DNA of 8,515 bases from an uncultured Bacillota bacterium (GTDB lineage Bacteria; Bacillota; Clostridia; Peptostreptococcales; Anaerovoracaceae), in NCBI GenBank assembly GCA_947302945.1, contig CAMYWZ010000034.1, positions 1 through 8,515 on the forward strand. Direction: 5' to 3'. Below the pieces are notes generated by a model. The model made no database searches and was not told the origin of the DNA. It saw nothing but the letters and a program-made list of their open reading frames with translations. Position numbers and translations under genes: made by a program. Position 1 is the first letter of the stretch, and the number at the start of each line of letters is the position of its first letter. Of this stretch, positions 1-5,796 are shown in pieces.

Positions 1-580
1 TGTGGCGCGAATGCGGCGCGAGGAACACGTCGTCGAAGCCGCGGAACAGTATGGACCCCTTGTGTGTGACGGTGTGCCTGAATACGCCGAACATCTTCTT
101 GGGCAGCGCCACCTTGCCTATGCCGTAGTGGTAGTAAAGCCCCGCCTGCGCGCCCCAGCAGATGTGGAAGGTGCTGTAGACGTGCGAAAGCGACCATTCC
201 ATGATCTCGCAGAGCTCATCCCAGTAGTCAACCTCCTCGAAGGCCAGATGCTCCACCGGCGCGCCGGTGATGACCATGCCGTCGTAATAGTTGTCCTTCA
301 CCTGGTCGAAGGTCTTGTAGAAGGCCAGCATGTGCTCGGCCGTGACGTGTTTGGCTTCGTGGCTGACTTTAAGCAGCTCCATCTCGATCTGAAGCGGCGT
401 GTTGCCCAGAAGCCTTGCCAGCTGCGTCTCGGTGACTATCTTGGTAGGCATCAGGTTGAGTATGAGTATGTGCAGGGGGCGTATGTCCTGGCTGACGGCT
501 CTGGCCGAGTCCATCACGAAGATGTTCTCGTTTTTGAGCGTCTGGGTTGCCGGAAGGTCGTTGGGTATTCTGATAGGCAT
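1..580 (-). CDS. metA: Homoserine O-acyltransferase MetA (probably O-acetyltransferase), 3' end outside window
   Basis: MetA transfers an acyl group from acyl-CoA to the hydroxyl of L-homoserine, the committed step towards methionine, in the cytoplasm. The first 193 residues are present; the family is about 300 residues long, so the part holding the catalytic His and later Glu is missing. The N terminus [11 protein letters not shown] and the segment [14 protein letters not shown] are typical of MetA. The nucleophile is Cys141 in [16 protein letters not shown]. Glu110 in ITGAPVEH aligns with E. coli residue 111, where Gly goes with succinyl-CoA and Glu with acetyl-CoA, so acetyl-CoA is the inferred donor. 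The ATG at 578-580 follows a strong GGAGG (586-590) at five bases' spacing. It lies 18 bases after the patB stop and is probably co-transcribed with it. The family is certain; the acyl donor is inferred from one residue. Confidence 0.96.
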   Translation of the reverse strand, partial: MPIRIPNDLPATQTLKNENIFVMDSARAVSQDIRPLHILILNLMPTKIVTETQLARLLGNTPLQIEMELLKVSHEAKHVTAEHMLAFYKTFDQVKDNYYDGMVITGAPVEHLAFEEVDYWDELCEIMEWSLSHVYSTFHICWGAQAGLYYHYGIGKVALPKKMFGVFRHTVTHKGSILFRGFDDVFLAPHSRH

Positions 581-598
581 GTGATCCTCCTTTGAAGT

Positions 599-1771
599 TT
601 ATTGTTTTTCGAATGCCTGTACGCCGGTTTTCAGGCGGAGCAGGGCTTCTTTAAGCTGGCCTTTCGGACAGGCGAGGTTGATGCGCAGGAATCCGCGGCC
701 CGCGGCCCCGTAGGCGCTGCCTGCTGAGACGAAGAGCTTTGCCTCTTCCCTGAGGAACTTCTGCAGCGGCCTGTCGTCTTCTGACACCATTTTGACATCG
801 AGCCAGCCGAGGTATGTAGCGTGGCCTTCCATGAGCCTTATCTGAGGCAGATCTTTTTCGAGGAAGGCCTCGAGTGTCCTGCGGTTTTCGGATATATATG
901 CGGTAAGCTCCGACAGCCAGGGCCCGCCTTTTTCGAAGGCAGTGATGGTAGCTATGGGTGCGAAGCAGCCGGGCTCTCCGAGGTCGTCCGTGTTGATGCC
1001 GCGCCATATCCTGTGGCGGAGGAAGCGGTCCTCGGCGAATACTGCAGAGCTGTGGAGCCCCGCCAGGTTGAAAGTCTTCGTAGGCGCGATGCAGGTGGCG
1101 CTTATGCGGCGCGCAGTTTCCGAGACCGAAGCGAAGGGCACGTACTCAAAGCCCGGGTCGGTGAGGTCGCAGTGGATCTCGTCCGAGATGACGGTGACGC
1201 TGTTTTCCGCCGCAAGCTCGGCGACGCGGGTCAGCTCCTCTCTGGTCCAGATGCGGCCCGAGGGGTTCTGAGGGTTGCACAGAAGCATCAGGCTGCACTG
1301 CGGGTCGGCGAGCTTTTCAGCAAGGTCTTCGAAGTCTATTTCGTAGCGCAGAGGGCCCTCACAGAGCCGGAGTGGGCTTTCAAGCACCTCCCTGCCATTG
1401 TTTAATATACAATTGTAAAATATATTGTACACAGGTGTCTGGATCAGCACCTTTTCTCCGGGGGTGGTGAGCTTTCTGACCATACTGGATATGGCCGGGA
1501 CCACGCCGGAGGCGAAGACCAGCCAGTCCGGTCCTATCGCAAGCCCGTGTCTGTCCTTCCACCAATTAACGTAAGCGCTGCGCCATTCATCCGGCAGATC
1601 CGTGTAGCCGTAGATGCCGTGCGCGGCCCGCTCCTGTATGGCGCTGATGATCTCCGGTGCGGTCTTAAAGTCCATGTCTGCGACCCACATCGGAAGCGCT
1701 TTGCCTGCCGCATCCCACTTGATGCTCCAGGTGCCGCTGCGGTCTGTGATCTTGTCGAAATCATAAGCCAT
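599..1771 (-). CDS. patB: MalY/PatB family PLP-dependent C-S lyase (putative cystathionine beta-lyase)
   Basis: This 390-residue fold-type I PLP enzyme has the usual length of the MalY/PatB family. Such enzymes cleave the C-S bond of cystathionine or cysteine-type substrates; here the likely reaction is cystathionine to homocysteine, pyruvate and ammonia in the cytoplasm. Family marks are the N-terminal DRSGTWSIKWD and LPMWVADMDF, the Asn169 motif NPQNPSG, Asp197 in SDEIHCDL (pyridine nitrogen contact), Lys232 in APTKTFNLAG (Schiff base) and Arg363 in FLRINLACP (carboxylate binding). The ATG at 1769-1771 has only a weak ribosome binding site (AGGA about 11 bases upstream), and the gap to the upstream DUF3737 gene is 18 bases, so translational coupling is possible. 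metA follows directly, which favours a methionine-pathway role over general aminotransferase activity. Substrate is inferred, not shown. Confidence 0.93.
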   Translation of the reverse strand: MAYDFDKITDRSGTWSIKWDAAGKALPMWVADMDFKTAPEIISAIQERAAHGIYGYTDLPDEWRSAYVNWWKDRHGLAIGPDWLVFASGVVPAISSMVRKLTTPGEKVLIQTPVYNIFYNCILNNGREVLESPLRLCEGPLRYEIDFEDLAEKLADPQCSLMLLCNPQNPSGRIWTREELTRVAELAAENSVTVISDEIHCDLTDPGFEYVPFASVSETARRISATCIAPTKTFNLAGLHSSAVFAEDRFLRHRIWRGINTDDLGEPGCFAPIATITAFEKGGPWLSELTAYISENRRTLEAFLEKDLPQIRLMEGHATYLGWLDVKMVSEDDRPLQKFLREEAKLFVSAGSAYGAAGRGFLRINLACPKGQLKEALLRLKTGVQAFEKQ

Positions 1772-1789
1772 GTCTTTACAGGTCCTGCC

Positions 1790-2656
1790 TTACCTTACAA
1801 TTATCTTCGTGGCGGACGGGTCCACCTTGTCCTTTTCTATGATCAGTTCGCCTATGCTTTCAGCGCGTATGATGCCGCCGCAGGGGTTCAGTACGCTGTC
1901 GATGCCGCCGGCGATATCAGCGTCTACGGTGGAGTATTCGAAAGCAAGCGTTGTGTTGATGAGCCTGCAGTTCCTCATTATGAGCCCGTCTATGTAGCAA
2001 AGTCCCTGAAGGCTCTCGATGGTGCAGTTCTCGAACACCAGGCCCTTCGCGTTCCAGCCCAGATATTCTCCGGATATGAAGCACCCTCGTACTGTAACGT
2101 TCCGGCTGTTCCAGAAGCTGTCCTTTGAGAGCAGGCGCGAATCCTCTATTAGGACGTTTTTTGAGCCGTCGAAGCAGTAGTTTCCGAACAGCTGCAGCCC
2201 CCGGGCCTTTACGTTGTCAGTACCTAACGCGAAATAGTCGCCCTTTGCGACTACATTTTCAAGGCTTACGCCATCGCAGAACCACAGCGTCTCGGCTGCG
2301 TTGGAAAAGCTGACGTTTTTGAGGTCTACGCCGCGGCAGCGCCTCAAGGCCTTGGGCGCTTCAAACATGCAGTCCGCAAATCTTATATCCTGAGTGTACC
2401 AGATGCCGGCCCGGGCCATATCGAAGAAGGAGCATCCGTTCACCTGCACGTTTCTGCTGTACCATAGGGGGTATTTCCAGCGGAAGAGGCTGGTGTTTAC
2501 AGTGATGTTTTCACTTTCTTTCAGCGGGCTTTCGCCGTCATCGAAAATGCATTCGTTTATGGTGAGGTTTTTTCCACGGAACAAAGCGCGCTCTCCGGTG
2601 AGAGTCTCACGCGCTATGGTTTCGTCTGTTCTTCTGAAGAGCTCATTTTCTCTCAT
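1790..2656 (-). CDS. DUF3737 family right-handed beta-helix protein, function unknown
   Basis: This 288-residue protein is recognisable as DUF3737. It is made almost wholly of short repeats of about 20 residues of the pattern (N/G)-V-x-(V/L)-x-(N/G/D)-(C/S)-x-(F/L/I), for example NLTINECIF, NVQVNGCSF, DIRFADCMF and NVTVRGCFI, which predicts a pectate-lyase-like right-handed beta-helix. Conserved-looking blocks include GESPLKES, FRWKYPLWY, ARAGIWYTQ, AETLWFCDG, SGEYLGWN, ESLQGLCYI and TTLAFEYSTVDA. There is no signal peptide, so it is probably cytoplasmic. I chose the ATG at 2654-2656 because AGAGGTG lies about five bases upstream; an earlier in-frame ATG at 2684-2686 overlaps the probable -10 and has no ribosome binding site. 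It is first in the operon with patB and metA. Its biochemical role is unknown; a carbohydrate or nucleotide-sugar role would be a guess from the fold. Confidence 0.9.
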   Translation of the reverse strand: MRENELFRRTDETIARETLTGERALFRGKNLTINECIFDDGESPLKESENITVNTSLFRWKYPLWYSRNVQVNGCSFFDMARAGIWYTQDIRFADCMFEAPKALRRCRGVDLKNVSFSNAAETLWFCDGVSLENVVAKGDYFALGTDNVKARGLQLFGNYCFDGSKNVLIEDSRLLSKDSFWNSRNVTVRGCFISGEYLGWNAKGLVFENCTIESLQGLCYIDGLIMRNCRLINTTLAFEYSTVDADIAGGIDSVLNPCGGIIRAESIGELIIEKDKVDPSATKIIVR

Positions 2657-2684
2657 CAGCACCTCTGAAAAAAGATAGTAACAC

Positions 2685-2713
2685 ATTATAGCATAGCATC
2701 CGCAGGAATTAAA
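2685..2713 (-). promoter_or_regulatory. Probable sigma-A promoter of the DUF3737-patB-metA operon (extended -10)
   Basis: On the minus strand a perfect TATAAT (2685-2690) is preceded by TGC, giving an extended -10 TGCTATAAT. A weak -35, TTTAAT (2708-2713), lies 17 bases upstream. The start of transcription would fall near 2678, leaving a leader of about 20 bases with the AGAGGTG ribosome site. The weak -35 together with an upstream palindrome suggests activation or other regulation, which is inference. Confidence 0.65.
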
Positions 2714-2730
2714 CCGGAAAATGCAATTTA

Positions 2731-2747
2731 CCTACCAAATTGATAGG
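2731..2747. promoter_or_regulatory. 17-base near-perfect palindrome, candidate operator
   Basis: CCTACCAAATTGATAGG is an inverted repeat about a single central base, with 7 of 8 positions paired (the fifth pair fails), and a flanking A/T adds one more pair. It lies in an AT-rich stretch about 53-69 bases upstream of the predicted start of the DUF3737-patB-metA operon. The position suits an activator or a repressor acting upstream. The CCTA...TAGG shape loosely recalls sites of Rrf2-type sulfur regulators such as CymR, but I cannot assign a regulator. Confidence 0.45.
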
Positions 2748-2820
2748 TTTATTTTTCGGCACTTTTGGGGTATGGGTCCTGACGGAGGAAAAAGCCCGTT
2801 ACCTATAACAAATACCGATA

Positions 2821-2853
2821 AAACAAAAAAACAGGGGCCCCGGAAAGGGCCCC
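2821..2853 (-). terminator. Intrinsic terminator of the desulfoferrodoxin gene
   Basis: On the minus strand, 12 bases after the dfx stop, a seven-pair all-GC stem (2847-2853 with 2834-2840, GGGGCCC type) closes a six-base loop. It is followed by TG and a run of seven T. This is a textbook Rho-independent terminator and separates dfx from the DUF3737 operon. In the plus direction there is no T run, so it acts one way only. Confidence 0.9.
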
Positions 2854-2865
2854 CTTAGTATGTTT

Positions 2866-3240
2866 TTATGACTTCCAGAGGTCGTGCAGGTTGCAGTAAG
2901 CGTAAGCCTCTACGAGCTCTTCTCCGGGCAGCAGCGCGAACTGCGCCTTGGGTGCCTGGCCGGGCCTTAAGGCTTTTCTTTGGTTGCCGAAGGTGGTGCG
3001 GATGGCTATCCACTCGATGTAGTGCTCCGGTATCATCGGATGCTCCACGGAGCCTACGGTAACGGTGACGATGCCGTCCCTGACTTCGCAGACCGGAACG
3101 TGCTTCTCGACGGAAGCGTCGGTGGTGCCGGGGATGATCTGCTCCATGGGCTGTCCGCAGCACATGACCGGGCAGGGTTTCTTATTGACTATGGCGACGA
3201 TCTGGCCGCACTTTGCGCATCTGTAAAATTTCATTTCCAT
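2866..3240 (-). CDS. dfx: Desulfoferrodoxin (2Fe superoxide reductase)
   Basis: Superoxide reductase reduces superoxide to hydrogen peroxide without making oxygen, using electrons usually delivered by rubredoxin; it is a cytoplasmic oxygen-defence protein of anaerobes. The 124 residues match the two-domain class. The N-terminal desulforedoxin-like domain has centre I ligands Cys8, Cys11, Cys27 and Cys28 (CAKC and MCCG). The C-terminal neelaredoxin domain has centre II ligands His47 (EKHVPV), His67 (VEHPM), His73 (EHYIEWI), Cys116 and His119 (CNLHDLW), and the catalytic Glu46-Lys pair is kept. The ATG at 3238-3240 follows AAAGGAGG at six bases' spacing, better than the internal Met3. It is monocistronic, with its own promoter and terminator. 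Confidence 0.97.
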   Translation of the reverse strand: MEMKFYRCAKCGQIVAIVNKKPCPVMCCGQPMEQIIPGTTDASVEKHVPVCEVRDGIVTVTVGSVEHPMIPEHYIEWIAIRTTFGNQRKALRPGQAPKAQFALLPGEELVEAYAYCNLHDLWKS

Positions 3241-3279
3241 GGCAGTCCTCCTTTTGAACTTGGATGTGGGTTAAATCTT

Positions 3280-3288
3280 ATTATAGCA
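3280..3288 (-). promoter_or_regulatory. Extended -10 promoter element of dfx
   Basis: The minus strand reads TGCTATAAT here, about 40 bases before the dfx start codon. It is identical over nine bases to the element ahead of the DUF3737 operon. The matching -35 would fall inside the 3' end of the antiporter gene, where no good TTGACA-like hexamer is seen, as is usual for extended -10 promoters. Confidence 0.6.
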
Positions 3289-3294
3289 GATATA

Positions 3295-4959
3295 TCAGCC
3301 CTTGCGGAGCTTTTTTATCACAAGCAGCACGGCTATCATCAGGGCGAGGGTGATGGGCGTGGCTATCATGGCCAGGGCGTTGCCCGCGTTGTAGCCGATG
3401 ATGCCCGCGATCAGGTAGCCGACTGCGCTGACGCCCGCGGCCGTAAGGGCGTATGGCAGCTGCGTGGTGACGTGGTTCATGTGGTTGCAGTGCGCTCCGG
3501 CGGAACTCATGATCGTGGTGTCGGAGATAGGCGAGCAGTGGTCGCCGCAGACCGCGCCGGCAAGGCAGGCCGAGATGGAGATCACCAGCATCTCGTGCTG
3601 CGAGGCGAACACGCTGCAGACTATGGGTATGAGTATCGTGAAGGTGCCCCAGCTGGTGCCGGTCGAAAAGGCCAGGAAGACCGAGACGACGAAGACGATG
3701 AACGGAAGGAACATCGCAAGGCCGGCTGCGGAGCTCTCCATCACGCCGTGGATGAAGTCGGCGGCGCCCAGAAGCCCCGTCATTCCTGACAGGTTCCAGG
3801 AAAGGACGAGTATTATCATGGGCGCGCACATGGAGCGGAAGCCCGCGGGCAGGCAGCCCATGAAGTCCTCAAAACTCATGACTCCGCCGGCGATGTAAAG
3901 TATGAACGTGAGCAGCAGCGTGAAGAGGCTGCCCATCACGAGGCCCCTTGCGGAGTCCGCGTTCGCGAAGGCGTTGATGAGGGTCTCGCCGCTGAAGAAT
4001 CCGCCGGTGTAGAGCATTCCTATTATGCAGCTTACGATCAGCGCGACCACAGGGATGACCAGGTTGGAGACTCTGGAGTTGGGAACGGCGTTCTGCGTGT
4101 CCTCCTCGTCGTAGGGATGATCCCCGCTTGTGAAGAGGTCCCCCTTAGCGGCGTTGGTCTCGTGGAGCTTCATGGGGCCGAAATCGACCTTGATCAGCGT
4201 CAGGCCTATCAGCATGGCGAGGGTGACCAGAGCGTAAAGATTGTACGGGATGGTGTTGATGAACATCGCGAAGCCGTTGATGTTCATGGATTCGGGCACA
4301 GCGTAGGAGACCGCCGCGGCCCAGCTTGAGATCGGGGCGATGATGCAGATCGGGGCCGCCGTGGCGTCGATGATGTAGGCCAGCTTGGCCCTCGACACTT
4401 TGTAGCTGTCGGTTATGGGGCGCATGACCGAGCCTACGGTCATGCAGTTGAAGCCGTCGTCCACGAAGATCAGTATGCCCATCAGGACCGTGGCCAGCTG
4501 CGCGCCTACACGGCTGTGTATGTGCTTCTTAGCCCAGCGCCCGAAGGCCTCCGCCGAGCCGGATTTGTTCATTAAAACGACCAGTCCGCCTAATATAATA
4601 ACAAATACCAGTATTCCTGCGTGCGAGAGGTCAGTAAGATTGACCACCAGGCCGCCTGCTTCGGAGTAGAGCAGGGTGTTGTAGGCAAGCTCAAGGTTGC
4701 CGCCGGCGTACAGCAGAGCGCCTACTGCGATACCCACGAAGAGCGCGCTGTAGACCTCCTTGGTGATCAGCGCCAGCACTATGGCCACTATCGGGGGCGC
4801 CAGCGACAGTATCGTGGCGTACGCGCCGGGCACGTAGCCTTCGTCCGGCTCGAAATGGTTCTGAGCGCCTAAGATCAGCACGACAGCCACCACGAAGACC
4901 GGCGCCAGAATTAGCGCCAGTTTCGGGTTTTTCTTAGATCCTTTGGCAGTATTCTTCAT
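3295..4959 (-). CDS. NhaC-family Na+/H+ antiporter-type membrane transporter
   Basis: This 554-residue polytopic inner-membrane protein belongs to the NhaC-type Na+/H+ antiporter superfamily; relatives exchange Na+ for H+ or move organic acids or amino acids, so the substrate is uncertain. It has a short basic N terminus (KGSKKNPK), roughly a dozen hydrophobic segments, and a hydrophilic acidic loop at about 261-298 that splits two related halves. Candidate ion-site motifs are FVDDGFNCMTVGS (Asp167-Asp168), the Asp/Thr segment IIDATAAPICIIAPISSW (198-213), FSTGTSWGTF (431-440) and CGDHCSPISDTTIMSSAGA (471-489). It ends in a short basic tail, KKLRKG. The ATG at 4957-4959 has AAAGGCGG about eight bases upstream. 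It appears to be transcribed alone; no clear terminator separates it from dfx 54 bases downstream, so some read-through is possible. Confidence 0.88.
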   Translation of the reverse strand: MKNTAKGSKKNPKLALILAPVFVVAVVLILGAQNHFEPDEGYVPGAYATILSLAPPIVAIVLALITKEVYSALFVGIAVGALLYAGGNLELAYNTLLYSEAGGLVVNLTDLSHAGILVFVIILGGLVVLMNKSGSAEAFGRWAKKHIHSRVGAQLATVLMGILIFVDDGFNCMTVGSVMRPITDSYKVSRAKLAYIIDATAAPICIIAPISSWAAAVSYAVPESMNINGFAMFINTIPYNLYALVTLAMLIGLTLIKVDFGPMKLHETNAAKGDLFTSGDHPYDEEDTQNAVPNSRVSNLVIPVVALIVSCIIGMLYTGGFFSGETLINAFANADSARGLVMGSLFTLLLTFILYIAGGVMSFEDFMGCLPAGFRSMCAPMIILVLSWNLSGMTGLLGAADFIHGVMESSAAGLAMFLPFIVFVVSVFLAFSTGTSWGTFTILIPIVCSVFASQHEMLVISISACLAGAVCGDHCSPISDTTIMSSAGAHCNHMNHVTTQLPYALTAAGVSAVGYLIAGIIGYNAGNALAMIATPITLALMIAVLLVIKKLRKG

Positions 4960-4998
4960 AATGCGGCCCGCCTTTCAAAGTATAGAGTAAGTGGAGTA

Positions 4999-5027
4999 AT
5001 TATAATCAAAACAGATACTTAAATCAA
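4999..5027 (-). promoter_or_regulatory. Sigma-A-type promoter of the antiporter gene
   Basis: On the minus strand TTGATT (5022-5027) and a perfect TATAAT (4999-5004) are separated by exactly 17 bases. This is the best-formed promoter in the window and predicts a leader of about 33 bases before the antiporter start codon. Confidence 0.75.
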
Positions 5028-5041
5028 GGTTGTGAAGCGTA

Positions 5042-5096
5042 CCTCATCCGGTCCTTCGGACCACCTTCCCCTGAAGGGGAAGGCTTAAGAGGAAGG
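5042..5096. repeat. Two-hairpin intergenic repeat, copy 1
   Basis: The element starts CCTCATCCGG and folds into two adjacent perfect hairpins separated by one A. Stem 1 is GGTCC-TTC-GGACC (5050-5062). Stem 2 is CCTTCCCC-TGAA-GGGGAAGG (5064-5083). A tail ending in GGAAGG runs exactly up to the stop codon at 5097. A second copy lies at 8463-8515. It has no T run on either strand, so it is not a standard terminator. From memory, similar CCTCATCCG...CACCTTCCCC...GGGGAAGG repeats are common between genes of gut Clostridia, but I could not check this. Confidence 0.85.
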
Positions 5097-5342
5097 TCAT
5101 TCCTCGTCGTCGAACAGGGCTTTGCCGCAGTGCTGGCAGAACTCGCCGTTGTTTCTGAAGAGGTAGGTCCTGCAGTGAGGGCAGCGGTAGAAGATCAGGT
5201 GGAAGACTATGCCTGCGAGCATGATGCCTCCGCCTATCCATATGACCGTCTCATTGTGGAAAACAGTACCGCCGATGATCGTGATGATGAGTCCCACTCC
5301 GAGTCCGACCAGATATAAGCCTTTGACGGTCCTGAGCTTCAC
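5097..5342 (-). CDS. Small membrane protein with C-terminal zinc ribbon, function unknown
   Basis: The 81-residue product has two hydrophobic segments (about 8-28 and 33-51) followed by a short cytoplasmic or membrane-proximal zinc ribbon: Cys54-x2-Cys57 (CPHC) and Cys69-x2-Cys72 (CQHC), the usual two-knuckle layout for one structural zinc. It ends in an acidic DDEE tail. The start is GTG at 5340-5342, supported by GGAGG seven bases upstream that overlaps the stop region of the previous gene; the gap is only four bases, so the two are very likely translationally coupled. It is last in the ABC-F operon and runs straight into the two-hairpin repeat. I do not recognise a named family. Confidence 0.85.
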   Translation of the reverse strand: MKLRTVKGLYLVGLGVGLIITIIGGTVFHNETVIWIGGGIMLAGIVFHLIFYRCPHCRTYLFRNNGEFCQHCGKALFDDEE

Positions 5343-5346
5343 GGGG

Positions 5347-5763
5347 CTACCTCCGGTTGCGCTTTTCGCGCAGACCTACTATTATCGCGGCCATGGCTAT
5401 GAGCGTGACCATGGTGTAGATCTCCTTGCGGCGCGCGAGCTCCTCTTCGGAGAGGCCTGAGGTGGCGTCCTGCGAGTCAGACTGGCCCTCTGGCGTCTCG
5501 GTGCCTGTGGTGAGGACGGGGTCCGAGGTGGAGGTGTCGGGGTTTCCAAGGATGTACATTTTGCCGTCTTCGGCGTCCTCGGGGATGGTGTAGGTGGCGC
5601 CGTCGCCGCCGTCTGAGGACGCGGCGGGAGCGCCGTCTCCGGAGGAGAGGAGCACCGGAGCGTCATCGCCTTCGGCGAAGGCGGCCGCAGGCGCCAGCGC
5701 TGTCAGCAGGACCAGCAGCACAGCGAGCAGCTTCAGGACTGTTTTTTTATTTGATGTCTTCAT
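5347..5763 (-). CDS. Small exported protein with low-complexity acidic region and C-terminal membrane anchor
   Basis: The 138-residue product starts with a clear Sec signal peptide: basic MKTSNKK, a hydrophobic core to about residue 25, and an AFA-type cleavage site near 30/31. Residues 31-105 are rich in Asp, Gly, Ser, Thr, Pro and Ala (for example EGDDAPVLLSSGDGAPAASS) and look disordered. Residues about 115-130 form one transmembrane helix, followed by the strongly basic end LREKRNRR, which should stay in the cytoplasm. The predicted form is a membrane-anchored extracytoplasmic stub with an acidic, flexible head. The ATG at 5761-5763 follows AGAAAGG at nine bases' spacing. It lies 33 bases after the ABC-F stop and 4 bases before the zinc-ribbon gene. 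No family was recognised, and no catalytic motif is visible. Confidence 0.82.
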   Translation of the reverse strand: MKTSNKKTVLKLLAVLLVLLTALAPAAAFAEGDDAPVLLSSGDGAPAASSDGGDGATYTIPEDAEDGKMYILGNPDTSTSDPVLTTGTETPEGQSDSQDATSGLSEEELARRKEIYTMVTLIAMAAIIVGLREKRNRR

Positions 5764-5796
5764 GTTCGGATACCTTTCTATTAAGGCCGCAGCGCA

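Noticed and set aside
254..269. Perfect 16-base palindrome CACCGGCGCGCCGGTG in metA
   Set aside because: It encodes the conserved TGAPV motif in a GC-rich gene, so chance from codon choice is the simplest explanation.
2..595. Long plus-strand open frame opposite metA
   Set aside because: It is antisense to a clear MetA sequence with the catalytic Cys motif; the frame is open only because of GC-rich codon bias.
2657..2865. S-box (SAM) or T-box riboswitch ahead of the methionine operon
   Set aside because: The predicted leader is only about 20 bases, and no S-box core or T-box sequence was seen; the only strong hairpin in the gap is the dfx terminator.
3281..3829. Arg/His-rich minus-strand frame overlapping the antiporter 3' end
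   Set aside because: It is an out-of-frame reading of the antiporter gene; the composition is typical of shifted GC-rich codons.
5042..5096. The repeat as a bidirectional intrinsic terminator
   Set aside because: The stems are strong, but no T run follows on either strand.
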